Origin: Azonexus sp. R2A61
GTDB lineage: Bacteria > Pseudomonadota > Gammaproteobacteria > Burkholderiales > Rhodocyclaceae
DNA length: 64,000 bases
Direction of reading: 5' to 3'
Assembly: GCF_021401135.1 (NCBI RefSeq)
Contig: NZ_JACBFO010000002.1
Span: forward strand, 124,001-188,000
Both the position numbers and the translations under genes were made by a program. The notes under the pieces are model-generated. The model made no database searches and was not told the DNA's origin. It saw only the letters and a program-made list of their open reading frames with translations. Below are positions 27,749 to 36,014 of this stretch, in pieces (within the stretch, counting starts at the first letter, position 1; each line of letters starts with the position of its first letter).

Positions 27749-29428
27749 ATGACGACCGACACCCCACGGATTCCCGAGCAAGGCGTGGCCACTCTGCCTG
27801 ATAAGGCTTGGGAGCGTGCGCGCCGTCGTGCGGAGATCATCGGCCCGTTGGCGCAGTCGGAGACGGTCGGGCACGAAGCGGCCGATATGGCTGCTCAGGC
27901 GTTGGGCTTGTCTCGGCGGCAGGTGTACGTTCTGATCCGGCGAGCCCGGCAAGGCAGCGGCCTCGTGACGGACCTGGTCCCCGGCCAATCCGGCGGTGGC
28001 AAAGGCAAGGGGCGCTTGCCGGAGCCGGTCGAGCGCATCATCCGCGAGTTGCTGCAAAAGCGGTTCCTGACCAAGCAGAAACGGACTCTGGCAGCGTTCC
28101 ACCGCGAGGTCGCGCAGACTTGCAAAACGCAAAAGCTGCGGGTGCCGGCGCGCAACACCGTGGCATTGAGGATCGCCGGCCTCGATCCGCGCAAGGTCAC
28201 TCGCCGGCGGGAAGGCCAGGATGCGTCCCGCGGCCTGCAAGGTGCTGGCGGCGAACCTCCTGCCGTGACAGCACCGCTGGAGCAAGTACAGATTGACCAC
28301 ACGGTCATCGACGTGATCGTGGTCGATGAGCGCGACCGGCAACCGATTGGCCGCCCGTATCTGACCATCGCCATCGACGTGTTCACCCGCTGCGTGCTCG
28401 GCATGGTCGTCACGCTGGAAGCACCATCTGCCGTCTCGGTCGGCCTGTGCCTGGCGCATGTCGCCTGCGACAAGCGCCCCTGGCTGGAAGGGCTGAACGT
28501 GAAAATGGAGTGGCCGATGAGCGGCAAGCCCAGGCTGCTCTACCTGGACAACGCGGCCGAGTTCAAGAGCGAAGCGCTACGCCGAGGCTGCGAGCAGCAT
28601 GGCATCCGGCTTGACTATCGCCCGCTCGGGCAGCCGCACTACGGCGGCATCGTGGAACGGATCATCGGCACGGCGATGCAGATGATCCACGACGAACTGC
28701 CGGGAACGACCTTCTCCAACCCTGACCAGCGAGGCGACTACGATTCCGAAAACAAGGCCGCCCTGACGCTGCGCGAGCTGGAGCGCTGGCTCACATTGGC
28801 GGTCGGCACCTACCACGGCTCCGTGCACAACGGTCTGCTTCAGCCGCCGGAAGCGCGCTGGGCCGAGGCGGTGGCCCGCATCGGTGTGCCGGCCGTCGTC
28901 ACCCGCGCCACTGCCTTTCTGGTCGATTTCCTGCCCATCCTCCGCCGCACGCTGACCCGCACCGGCTTCGTCATCGACCACATTCACTACTACGCCGACG
29001 CGCTCAAGCCGTGGATCGCACGGCGTGAGCGCTGGCCGTCCTTTCTGATCCGGCGCGACCCGCGCGACATAAGCCGCATCTGGGTGCTGGAACCGGAGGG
29101 GCAGCATTACCTGGAAGTCCCCTACCGTACTTTGTCGCACCCGGCTGTCACCCTATGGGAACAAAGGCAGGCGCTAGCGAAATTGCGGCAGCAAGGGCGC
29201 GAGCAGGTGGATGAATCGGCGCTGTTCCGCATGATCGGGCAGATGCGCGAGATCGTGACCACCGCACAGAAGGCCACGCGCAAGGCGCGGCGCGATGCGG
29301 ATCGACGCCAACACCTCAAGGCGTTGGTTCCGCCGGACAAGCTGACTCCGCCAGAAACGGACGTTGCGGCCGCGCAGGCAGACAACTTGCCGCCCGCCAA
29401 ACCGTTCGACCAGATTGAGGAGTGGTAG
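27749..29428 (+). CDS. tniA: Transposase TniA
   Basis: This is the DDE transposase of Tn402/Tn5053 elements, which joins transposon ends to target together with TniB and TniQ. Start ATG 27749 (MTTDTPRIPEQG) has GAGGTGAGC upstream and gives 559 aa, the family length. The N-terminal HTH domain has LGLSRRQVYVLIRRARQG. The catalytic triad is Asp183 (VQIDHTVID), Asp267 (LYLDNAAEF) and Glu303 (IVERIIG), with DD-35-E spacing. The end overlaps the next gene's possible start. Confidence 0.95.
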   Translation: MTTDTPRIPEQGVATLPDKAWERARRRAEIIGPLAQSETVGHEAADMAAQALGLSRRQVYVLIRRARQGSGLVTDLVPGQSGGGKGKGRLPEPVERIIRELLQKRFLTKQKRTLAAFHREVAQTCKTQKLRVPARNTVALRIAGLDPRKVTRRREGQDASRGLQGAGGEPPAVTAPLEQVQIDHTVIDVIVVDERDRQPIGRPYLTIAIDVFTRCVLGMVVTLEAPSAVSVGLCLAHVACDKRPWLEGLNVKMEWPMSGKPRLLYLDNAAEFKSEALRRGCEQHGIRLDYRPLGQPHYGGIVERIIGTAMQMIHDELPGTTFSNPDQRGDYDSENKAALTLRELERWLTLAVGTYHGSVHNGLLQPPEARWAEAVARIGVPAVVTRATAFLVDFLPILRRTLTRTGFVIDHIHYYADALKPWIARRERWPSFLIRRDPRDISRIWVLEPEGQHYLEVPYRTLSHPAVTLWEQRQALAKLRQQGREQVDESALFRMIGQMREIVTTAQKATRKARRDADRRQHLKALVPPDKLTPPETDVAAAQADNLPPAKPFDQIEEW

Positions 29429-29430
29429 CC

Positions 29431-30339
29431 GTGGACGAATATCCCATCATCGACCTATCCCACCTGCTGCCGGCGGTGCAGGGGCTGGCTCGGCTGCCGG
29501 CGGACGAGCGCATCCAGCGCCTTCGCGCCGACCGCTGGATCGGCTATCCCCGCGCGGTCGAGGCGTTGAACCGGCTGGAAACCTTGTATGCGTGGCCGAA
29601 CAAGCAGCGCATGCCTAACCTGCTGCTGATCGGCCCGACCAACAACGGCAAGTCGATGATCGTCGAGAAATTCCGGCGCACGCATCCGGCCAGCTCCGAC
29701 GCCGACCAGGAGCACATTCCGGTGCTTGTCGTGCAGATGCCGTCCGAGCCTTCGGTGATCCGCTTCTACGTCGCACTGCTCGCCGCGATGGGCGCTCCCT
29801 TGCGCCCGCGCCCACGACTGCCGGAAATGGAGCAATTGGCGCTGGCCTTGCTGCGCAAGGTCGGCGTGCGCATGTTGGTGATCGATGAACTGCACAACGT
29901 CCTGGCCGGCAACAGCGTCAACCGTCGGGAATTCCTTAACCTGCTGCGCTTCCTCGGCAACGAGCTGCGCATCCCGCTGGTCGGTGTCGGCACGCGCGAC
30001 GCCTATCTGGCGATCCGGTCGGACGACCAGTTGGAGAACCGCTTCGAGCCCATGATGCTGCCGCTGTGGGAGGCCAACGACGATTGCTGCTCGCTGCTGG
30101 CCAGTTTTGCCGCGTCGCTCCCGCTGCGGCGGCCTTCCCCAATTGCCACGCCGGATATGGCCCGTTACCTGCTCACGCGCAGCGAAGGCACCATTGGTGA
30201 ATTGGCGCACCTGTTGATGGCGGCGGCGGTCGCCGCCCTGGAAAGCGGTGAAGAAGCGATCAATCACCGCACGCTCAGCATGGCCGATTACACCGGCCCT
30301 GGCGAGCGGCGTCGGCAGTTCGAGCGGGAACTGATGTGA
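29431..30339 (+). CDS. tniB: Transposition ATP-binding protein TniB
   Basis: This AAA+ target-selection protein, related to TnsC, works with TniA. GTG 29431 (MDEYPIIDL) gives 302 aa, as in Tn402, and starts two bases after the tniA stop. Walker A is GPTNNGKS near residue 69 and Walker B is MLVIDELHN near 150. It overlaps tniQ by 4 bp (ATGTGA type), indicating coupled translation. Confidence 0.93.
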   Translation: MDEYPIIDLSHLLPAVQGLARLPADERIQRLRADRWIGYPRAVEALNRLETLYAWPNKQRMPNLLLIGPTNNGKSMIVEKFRRTHPASSDADQEHIPVLVVQMPSEPSVIRFYVALLAAMGAPLRPRPRLPEMEQLALALLRKVGVRMLVIDELHNVLAGNSVNRREFLNLLRFLGNELRIPLVGVGTRDAYLAIRSDDQLENRFEPMMLPLWEANDDCCSLLASFAASLPLRRPSPIATPDMARYLLTRSEGTIGELAHLLMAAAVAALESGEEAINHRTLSMADYTGPGERRRQFERELM

Positions 30340-31553
30340 AACCGGCAGCACGCTGGCCGCTGCATCCTGCTCCCAGGGAAGGCGAAGCCTTGTCCTCATG
30401 GCTCCAGCGTGTCGCCGCCCGCTACCAGATGGACTTGTATGACCTGCTGGAGCACGACCTTGGTCACGGCCGGGTCGATGACCTGGATACTGCGCCACCT
30501 CCGGCGCTGCTGACGGCCCTCTCCCTGCGCAGCGGCATTGAGCTGGAGCGGCTGCGTTGCATGAGTTTCGCTGGCTGGGTGCCGTGGCTGCTGGACAGCC
30601 TCGATTCCCGGATTCCAGACGCGCTGGAAACCTATGCGTTCCAGTTCTCGCTATTGCTGCCGAGACGCGGCCGCAAGACGAGATCAATCACGAGCTGGCG
30701 CGCCTGGCTGCCAAGCCAGCCGATTCACCGCGCCTGCCCGCTTTGCCTGAACGACTCGGAGGATCAAGCCATACTGCTCGCGTGGAAATTGCCGTTGATG
30801 CTGAGCTGCCCGCAACATGGCTGCTGGCTGGAATCCTATAGTGGCGTGCCGGGGCAGTTTCTCGGCTGGGAAAACGCCGATGCGGCCCCACGCACGGCCA
30901 GCGACGCGATGGTGGCAATGGACCGACGTACTTGGCAGGCGCTGACGACGGGTTACGTCGAGCTGCCGCGCCGACGCATTCATGCCGGCCTCTGGTTTCG
31001 GTTGCTGCGCACCCTGCTCGATGAGCTGAACACGCCACTCTCGCAGTGCGGGCCTTGCGTCTGGAGCATTCGCCATGTCTGGGCGTGCTGCGGCCATCTA
31101 CTGCGCGCTGGACAAAGCCAGTGGCGTCCCTACGAGATTCTGGCCCCGGCGGTGCAGTTACAAATGCTGGAGGCGGCGGCTACCGCCATCGAGCTGATCG
31201 AATCGAGCGTGGTGCGTCCACACGGGGAGTTGGGAGCACTGTTCTTGTCGGAGCCGCACACCGGGTTCACCAATGGCCTGCCCGAGAAGAAACGTAAGCC
31301 TGAGCCTGTCGATCACTGGCGGGAGGCGGTCAAGGCGCTCAACGAGGCTATCGCCGAGGCCCGACATAATTGCGAAACGGCCCGCTCACTGTTCACGCTG
31401 GCGTCTTATGGGCGGCGCGACCCCGAGTCCCTGGATCGCTTGCGCGACACGTTTGCCCAGGAGGGCATTCCCCCGGAATTTCTGTCACATTATGTTCCTC
31501 GCGAACCCTTTGCATTCCTTAGTATGAATGACGGGTTAAGTGACAAAATTTGA
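30336..31553 (+). CDS. tniQ: Transposition protein TniQ
   Basis: This TniQ-family protein of 405 aa is required for Tn402/Tn5053 transposition and is related to TnsD/TniQ target-site proteins. The N-terminal TniQ domain has PREGEALSSWLQRVAARY. A Cys/His zinc site follows (CPLCLND...CPQHGCW). It overlaps tniB by 4 bp. The full length suggests it is functional. Confidence 0.93.
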   Translation: MKPAARWPLHPAPREGEALSSWLQRVAARYQMDLYDLLEHDLGHGRVDDLDTAPPPALLTALSLRSGIELERLRCMSFAGWVPWLLDSLDSRIPDALETYAFQFSLLLPRRGRKTRSITSWRAWLPSQPIHRACPLCLNDSEDQAILLAWKLPLMLSCPQHGCWLESYSGVPGQFLGWENADAAPRTASDAMVAMDRRTWQALTTGYVELPRRRIHAGLWFRLLRTLLDELNTPLSQCGPCVWSIRHVWACCGHLLRAGQSQWRPYEILAPAVQLQMLEAAATAIELIESSVVRPHGELGALFLSEPHTGFTNGLPEKKRKPEPVDHWREAVKALNEAIAEARHNCETARSLFTLASYGRRDPESLDRLRDTFAQEGIPPEFLSHYVPREPFAFLSMNDGLSDKI

Positions 31554-31614
31554 CGATCAGAACTTTCCAACCCACACTGTCACATAATCGAACGTATACG
31601 TGACGGGTGAAAAG
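31554..31614. promoter_or_regulatory. res site region between tniQ and tniR
   Basis: In this transposon family the resolution site lies just upstream of the resolvase gene. This spacer is AT-richer and carries GTCACATAATCGAACGTATACGTGAC, split here as GTCACATAAT then CGAACG then TATACGTGAC, an imperfect dyad fitting a resolvase-binding subsite. Assignment is by position and symmetry. Confidence 0.6.
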
Positions 31615-32238
31615 GTGCTGATCGGCTACATGCGGGTATCGAAGGCGGACGGATCCCAGTCCACCAATTTGCAACGCGATGCGCTCATCGCCGCTGGTGT
31701 GAGCCTTGCGCACCTTTACGAGGATCTGGCCTCGGGCAGGCGCGATGATCGCCCAGGGTTGGCTGCTTGCCTGAAGGCGCTTCGTGAAGGGGACACGCTG
31801 ATCGTGTGGAAGCTCGATCGGCTTGGCCGTGATCTGCGCCACCTGATCAACACCGTGCACGACCTAACTGCGCGTAGCGTGGGCCTGAAGGTCCTGACCG
31901 GTCACGGTGCGGCGGTCGACACGACGACTGCCGCCGGCAAGCTTGTGTTCGGTATTTTTGCCGCGCTGGCCGAGTTCGAGCGTGAGTTGATTTCCGAGCG
32001 AACAGTCGCTGGACTTATCTCGGCGCGCGCTCGCGGCAGGAAAGGGGGGCGCCCCTTCAAGATGACCGCCGCCAAGCTACGCCTGGCGATGGCCAGCATG
32101 GGGCAACCGGAAACCAAGGTGGGCGATCTCTGCGAAGAACTCGGGATTACCCGGCAGACGCTCTACCGGCACGTGTCGCCCAAGGGCGAACTGCGGCCAG
32201 ACGGCGTAAAGCTGCTCTCCCTCGGTTCAGCCGCATAA
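31615..32238 (+). CDS. tniR: Resolvase TniR (TniC)
   Basis: This serine recombinase resolves cointegrates formed during transposition. GTG 31615 (MLIGYMRVSKADGSQ) gives 207 aa, as in Tn402; the GTG at 31600 is an alternative. The catalytic Ser lies in YMRVSKADG, with the LDRLGRDLRHL motif and a C-terminal HTH (LGITRQTLYRHV). It follows tniQ after the res region and ends 97 bp before the integron attC. Confidence 0.93.
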   Translation: MLIGYMRVSKADGSQSTNLQRDALIAAGVSLAHLYEDLASGRRDDRPGLAACLKALREGDTLIVWKLDRLGRDLRHLINTVHDLTARSVGLKVLTGHGAAVDTTTAAGKLVFGIFAALAEFERELISERTVAGLISARARGRKGGRPFKMTAAKLRLAMASMGQPETKVGDLCEELGITRQTLYRHVSPKGELRPDGVKLLSLGSAA

Positions 32239-32334
32239 ATGGAGGCGACCTGGAACGGGGCGCTGTTCAGTGCGGCAACGATCCGATTACCGGTGTCGAC
32301 CCTGAACCGCCGTAGAGCTTTTGGGAAAGCTGTC

Positions 32335-32410
32335 GTTCAACGTTTGGTTAAGGGGCGGGCTTTAGCCCGTCCCAGCGAGCGGAGCGAGCGATTTGAACCT
32401 GTTGTTAGAC
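32335..32410 (-). repeat. attC site of the gene cassette
   Basis: Read on the minus strand, it begins with core GTCTAAC (32404-32410) and ends with GTTGAAC (32335-32341). Internal arms GGGACGGGC and GCCCGCCCC are separated by TAAA. The length is about 76 bp. The stop codon TAA of the cassette gene lies inside the first core site, as is common in cassettes. Confidence 0.85.
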
Positions 32411-32956
32411 ATTTTTCACCAGTCGGATATCTATCTCGCGTTCGACATATTCCCACTCTTTTGATGAGCGTAACTGAGCCAACAGTTTGTTGAATATTGC
32501 AGTATGCTCCGGAGCAAACTCGAACCAGGTTAAGAAGTCAAACGGCTCTCCGAGGTCGCGAGAATGATGTAGCTGTCTTGCGATTTCTGGAAGATAAGCC
32601 AGTCCAATTTCTGTGTGGTGGGACTTTGCTTCAAAAATTTCGCGCCGTTCCTCTTGTGACATTGCCCACCATTCTGGACTTTTCTTTATGGGAATGAGTG
32701 CAGCGCATGATGACGTAGGACGGTTTAATTCCTCCTGTTTTGCGCGAAGTTGATTGATCTCATGCCGTTCGGCGTACCGAACATTGCTTGTAAAGCCTTG
32801 AAGCACCCAGGTGCCACGTTCGATCAAATTTGTTGAGGGCATATTAACTACATTGACCCTCTCCACAATCTCAAGAGGTATGCCAATGAGTGTTTCACAA
32901 CTGGTGACTCGCCAAGAGCCCTCGGAGCCGCCAATAAATGAGTAATGATTATTCAT
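32405..32956 (-). CDS. cld: Chlorite dismutase, lineage II (short form), as an integron gene cassette
   Basis: This haem enzyme converts chlorite to chloride and O2. The 183 aa equal the length of the short, dimeric Clds of the Nitrobacter type. The C-terminal half carries the family block: IPIKKSPEWW, KSHHTEIGL (proximal haem ligand His114), YLPEIARQL (distal Arg127), GEPFDFLTWFE and EWEYVEREIDIRL. Numbering lines up with the Nitrobacter protein without gaps as I recall it. The ATG lies about 20 bp from the attI1 junction, so expression should come from Pc in intI1. No signal peptide is seen, so it is cytoplasmic. Base composition is lower in GC than in the tni genes, as usual for cassettes. 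Confidence 0.85.
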   Translation of the reverse strand: MNNHYSFIGGSEGSWRVTSCETLIGIPLEIVERVNVVNMPSTNLIERGTWVLQGFTSNVRYAERHEINQLRAKQEELNRPTSSCAALIPIKKSPEWWAMSQEERREIFEAKSHHTEIGLAYLPEIARQLHHSRDLGEPFDFLTWFEFAPEHTAIFNKLLAQLRSSKEWEYVEREIDIRLVKNV

Positions 32957-32975
32957 GTGATGGAATGCTCTAAAT

Positions 32976-33045
32976 GTCTAACTTTGTTTTCGGGCGACTG
33001 CCCAGCTGCGTAACATCGTTACTGCTCCATAATATCACACATCGA
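32976..33045 (-). other. attI1 recombination site
   Basis: On the minus strand, the sequence from GTTACGCCGTGGG through GTTACGCAGC and AAACAAAG to core GTTAGAC (32976-32982) matches attI1, with a few base changes from the common clinical version. The cassette start joins at this core. The outer limits are approximate. Confidence 0.85.
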
Positions 33046-33088
33046 CCCACGGCGTAACGCGCTTGCTGCTTGGATGCCCGAGGCATAG

Positions 33089-33114
33089 ACTGTACAAAAC
33101 AACAGTCATAACAA
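33089..33114 (-). promoter_or_regulatory. Inactive P2 promoter position and LexA box of intI1
   Basis: P2 hexamers TTGTTA (33109-33114) and TACAGT (33089-33094) are only 14 bp apart, the inactive arrangement. Overlapping them, CTGT-N8-ACAG at 33090-33105 is the SOS (LexA) box that normally controls intI1, so integrase control by DNA damage is conserved even though the gene has a stop. Confidence 0.8.
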
Positions 33115-33117
33115 GCC

Positions 33118-34131
33118 ATGAAAACCAGCACTGCACCGTTACCACCGCTGCGTTCGGTCAAGGTTCTGGACCAACTGCGCGAGCGCATACGCTACTTGCA
33201 TTACAGCTTACGAACCGAACAGGCGTATGTCCACTGGGTTCGTGCCTTCATCCGTTTCCACGGAGTGCGTCACCCGGCAACCTTGGGCAGCAGCGAAGTC
33301 GAGGCATTTCTGTCCTAGCTGGCAAACGAGCGTAAGGTTTCGGCATCCACGCATCGGCAGGCATTGGCGGCCTTGCTGTTCTTCTACGGCAAGGTGCTGT
33401 GTGTGGATCTGCCTTGGCTTCAGGAGATCGGAAGACCTCGGCCGTCGCGGCGCTTGCCGGTGGTGCTGACCCCGGATGAAGTGGTTCGCATCCTCGGTTT
33501 TCTGGAAGGCGAGCATCGTTTGTTCGCCCAGCTTCTGTATGGAACGGGCATGCGGATCAGTGAGGGTTTGCAACTGCGGGTCAAGGATCTGGATTTCGAT
33601 CACGGCACGATCATCGTGCGGGAGGGCAAGGGCTCCAAGGATCGGGCCTTGATGTTACCCGAGAGCTTGGCACCCAGCCTGCGCGAGCAGCTGTCGCGTG
33701 CACGGGCATGGTGGCTGAAGGACCAGGCCGAGGGCCGCAGCGGCGTTGCGCTTCCCGACGCCCTTGAGCGGAAGTATCCGCGCGCCGGGCATTCCTGGCC
33801 GTGGTTCTGGGTTTTTGCGCAGCACACGCATTCGACCGATCCACGGAGCGGTGTCGTGCGTCGCCATCACATGTATGACCAGACCTTTCAGCGCGCCTTC
33901 AAACGTGCCGTAGAACAAGCAGGCATCACGAAGCCCGCCACACCGCACACCCTCCGCCACTCGTTCGCGACGGCCTTGCTCCGCAGCGGTTACGACATTC
34001 GAACCGTGCAGGATCTGCTCGGCCATTCCGACGTCTCTACGACGATGATTTACACGCATGTGCTGAAAGTTGGCGGTGCCGGAGTGCGCTCACCGCTTGA
34101 TGCGCTGCCGCCCCTCACTAGTGAGAGGTAG
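33118..34131 (+). pseudogene. intI1: Class 1 integron integrase intI1 with amber codon 67
   Basis: This tyrosine recombinase inserts and excises gene cassettes. The frame of 337 codons is otherwise that of IntI1 almost residue for residue, including [10 protein letters not shown] (first catalytic Arg), [12 protein letters not shown] and the final [12 protein letters not shown] with the Tyr nucleophile. Codon 67, normally Trp (TGG) in AFLSWLANE, is TAG at 33316-33318. The truncated product lacks the catalytic domain, so the integrase should be dead unless the amber codon is suppressed. The remaining frame is undamaged, so the change is probably recent, or possibly a sequencing error. Confidence 0.93.
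33205..33233 (-). promoter_or_regulatory. Cassette promoter Pc, weak PcW variant
   Basis: On the minus strand inside intI1, -35 TGGACA (33228-33233) and -10 TAAGCT (33205-33210) are 17 bp apart. This hexamer pair is the PcW type, the weakest common Pc, paired with the more active integrase forms. It drives the chlorite dismutase cassette. Confidence 0.88.
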
Positions 34132-34308
34132 GGCAGCGCAAGTCAATCCTGGCGGATTCACTACCCCTGCGCGAAGGCCATCGGTGCCGCATCGAACGGC
34201 CGGTTGCGGAAAGTCCTCCCTGCGTCCGCTGATGGCCGGCAGCAGCCCGTCGTTGCCTGATGGATCCAACCCCTCCGCTGCTATAGTGCAGTCGGCTTCT
34301 GACGTTCA

Positions 34309-34333
34309 GTGCAGCCGTCTTCTGAAAACGACA
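34309..34333 (-). repeat. Terminal inverted repeat IRi (integron end)
   Basis: The 25-bp repeat on the minus strand begins TGTCGTTTTCAGAAGACG and ends TGCAC. A second partial copy lies at 34286-34302 (GTGCAGTCGGCTTCTGA), as expected for multiple TniA-binding repeats at this end. Confidence 0.92.
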
Positions 34334-34338
34334 TCAAT
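34334..34338. repeat. Target-site duplication TCAAT, right copy
   Basis: It is identical to 27603-27607 and directly abuts IRi. Joining 27607 to 34339 restores the pre-insertion sequence upstream of the serine recombinase. Confidence 0.9.
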
Positions 34339-34432
34339 CTACCGAGATGCGGCAGGTTTTTCTGTTTTTTCCCTTACCGATAAGCGGCAACGGAAAACGG
34401 TGGTTAAAAAATGCCACGCGATGACTCATGCT

Positions 34433-34472
34433 GTCCTGTGCGGACGGCAAATCCAGGCCGTCCGCACAGGAC
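34433..34472. terminator. Perfect 16-bp stem hairpin downstream of the 162-aa gene
   Basis: GTCCTGTGCGGACGGC (34433-34448) pairs perfectly with 34457-34472 around an 8-nt loop, 2 bp after the stop of the minus-strand gene. The U-rich tract (34408-34413 on the minus strand) is about 20 nt farther, so termination is likely but not classical. It could also be a protein-binding or transfer-related site. Confidence 0.5.
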
Positions 34473-34474
34473 TC

Positions 34475-34963
34475 TCAGCAAGGCAATCCATTCTTTGGCT
34501 TCATTTCATAGATGAGCAACTCGTCAGGCAGCAGGAGTGGAAAAATCATGTGATCGACAAGACCAATCTCATGCTCGTCACCAGGGCCTTCTGATTTACA
34601 AAGCTGCAGGGCGTAGCGGCGACAGACATATTTAAGCTCTGGGTCCCAAGGGATTTGCTGCATATCCATTTGCCTAGCCCGCTCAAAGTTTTCCCCAAGC
34701 GCTTTCCGGACAGCCCAGTGGGCAGCATGGGCAAATGGCACTTTGATGGCGGAGCTAAGGGCTTCAATCTGCCGATAAAGGAGCCAGTCAGTTACGGATC
34801 GACTCTCGAAAGACAACTTCAGGTTCGGGTAGCCCATGTATGCCGGCCCCCACCAGTCTGCATTCAGCCAGTGCTCAGGCACAACCGCTCCATACAGGTA
34901 TTGGGGGAAGTAGTCTTTAGAAGTCATGGGGGATACAAGCACCGGTTCAGGCTGCTTCGTCAT
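34475..34963 (-). CDS. Hypothetical protein downstream of island integrase, 162 aa
   Basis: ATG 34963 is chosen because GGAG lies just upstream (AAGGAGATTCAA) and the longer frame runs through the integrase gene. The protein is soluble and aromatic-rich (YFPQYLYGAVVPEHWLNADWW). No family is recognised. It overlaps the last 17 bp of the integrase gene, so the two are co-translated. A perfect hairpin follows the stop. Confidence 0.6.
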   Translation of the reverse strand: MTKQPEPVLVSPMTSKDYFPQYLYGAVVPEHWLNADWWGPAYMGYPNLKLSFESRSVTDWLLYRQIEALSSAIKVPFAHAAHWAVRKALGENFERARQMDMQQIPWDPELKYVCRRYALQLCKSEGPGDEHEIGLVDHMIFPLLLPDELLIYEMKPKNGLPC

Positions 34964-36014
34964 TTGAATCTCCTTCAGGTTTGTTGGCGGGTTGTTCGGT
35001 GGGGTCGTTTTTGACGGGACGCAATTTGTGGCCAAGACTTCCGCAGTACATGCCGGTAGCCGACTGCCGGAAATGGCCGGCCTGGAGAGAGACGGCCAGC
35101 ATGGCTTTTTGGTGGGTCTCCTGGTCTGCAGGAAGAACGCCAGCCTCTTTGACCGGTGCAGGAACACCGGCGTAACGCTGGTACTCATCCTGCAGATAGC
35201 CGTGACGTAGTCCGTGGGCCGTAACGCCAAGCTGCTCGCGCGTGGCACCGAGCTGCCCCATCAGATAGTAGAAACGGGATTGCGCTTGCCGCCATGTGGT
35301 GTCAGGCCAGCGCAATTGGGCATTGAGGCGATTTCCAACCAGCTGTTTGGCTGCTTCGATAATGCGGCGTTGGCGGTCGCTACGGATTGGAATCATCCGA
35401 TGCCTACCGCCTTTCGTTCCGTCGGTTACATACAGATGATCTTTCCCCAAGGCTATTGCCCGCCAGGGACGAATTTCAATCGACTCCTTGGCACGAAGTC
35501 CAAAAAACCGCTGAAATTCAAGCATCACCACAAGCCTGGAATCGAGTAGCTTTGCATTTGCAAGAAATTCCTCGACATCGATTCCACTGGCCTCCCAACT
35601 GAGATCCTCGGTTGCGGCCGTTTTCCTTTGAAGGTGCTCTCGTCCGCCAGCATAGACACCAATGTCCTCGACCATTCCGTCTTTCCCAATCCAACGGCAA
35701 AACGCCCGTAGGTTCGAGAACAGACCATGAACCGTCTTGGTGGCCAGCCCTTTCCCGAGCCAGTGGTAACAAAGTGCCTGCACATGCTTGGGCTTCAAAT
35801 GCGTCGGACTTTCGAGTCGATAACCAAGCTGGCGAAGTTCAGCAAAAATCAGGCGGAGATTGCCACGCCGTTCGCGCCGGGTTTTACGGCTGCTGTCGCG
35901 TGGAACGACCCGAACTACTGAATGATTTTTTTGGTTATGTTGATTCAGGATGCGATCAAGTTCATCCCGGAAACGCTTGGACAAAACCTGATCTGCAAGG
36001 GATGTTCGACTCAT
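34947..36014 (-). CDS. int: Island tyrosine recombinase (integrase)
   Basis: This 355-aa tyrosine recombinase should catalyse island integration and excision at tRNA-Ser. The N-terminal SAM-like domain lies at about 45-125. Catalytic residues are visible: Arg in FGLRAKESIEI, Lys in GTKGGRHRM, HGLRHGY (His-x-x-Arg), then GHFRQSATGMY with the Tyr nucleophile. GGGAGGG precedes the ATG. It resembles the Integrase_1 type found on ICEs and islands. It lies 2 kb from the tRNA, behind an AlpA-like gene and a winged-helix gene on the same strand. Confidence 0.85.
   Translation of the reverse strand: MSRTSLADQVLSKRFRDELDRILNQHNQKNHSVVRVVPRDSSRKTRRERRGNLRLIFAELRQLGYRLESPTHLKPKHVQALCYHWLGKGLATKTVHGLFSNLRAFCRWIGKDGMVEDIGVYAGGREHLQRKTAATEDLSWEASGIDVEEFLANAKLLDSRLVVMLEFQRFFGLRAKESIEIRPWRAIALGKDHLYVTDGTKGGRHRMIPIRSDRQRRIIEAAKQLVGNRLNAQLRWPDTTWRQAQSRFYYLMGQLGATREQLGVTAHGLRHGYLQDEYQRYAGVPAPVKEAGVLPADQETHQKAMLAVSLQAGHFRQSATGMYCGSLGHKLRPVKNDPTEQPANKPEGDSNDEAA

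Larger units (their letters stand above)
27608..34333. mobile_element. Complete Tn402/Tn5053-family transposon with class 1 integron
   Basis: The 6726-bp element is bounded by 25-bp inverted repeats beginning TGTCATTTTCAG (left) and, on the other strand, TGTCGTTTTCAG (right), with TCAAT duplications outside. Gene order is tniA-tniB-tniQ-tniR, then attC, one cassette, attI1 and intI1, which is the Tn402 order. No qacE, sul1, mer or IS is present, so this is the ancestral or pre-clinical form. All four tni genes look intact, so the element may still move. Insertion next to a serine recombinase fits the res-site preference known for this family. Confidence 0.95.

Noticed and set aside
26954..28459. 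Long minus-strand frame of 501 codons covering the recombinase and tniA
   Set aside because: Only 26954-27565 is the recombinase; the rest is antisense to tniA and crosses the transposon end.
32239..32334. Possible second cassette or qac/sul genes
   Set aside because: The 96 bp between tniR and attC hold no frame; the integron has one cassette and no 3' conserved segment.
33089..33114. Second cassette promoter P2
   Set aside because: The spacer is 14 bp, lacking the GGG insertion that makes P2 active.
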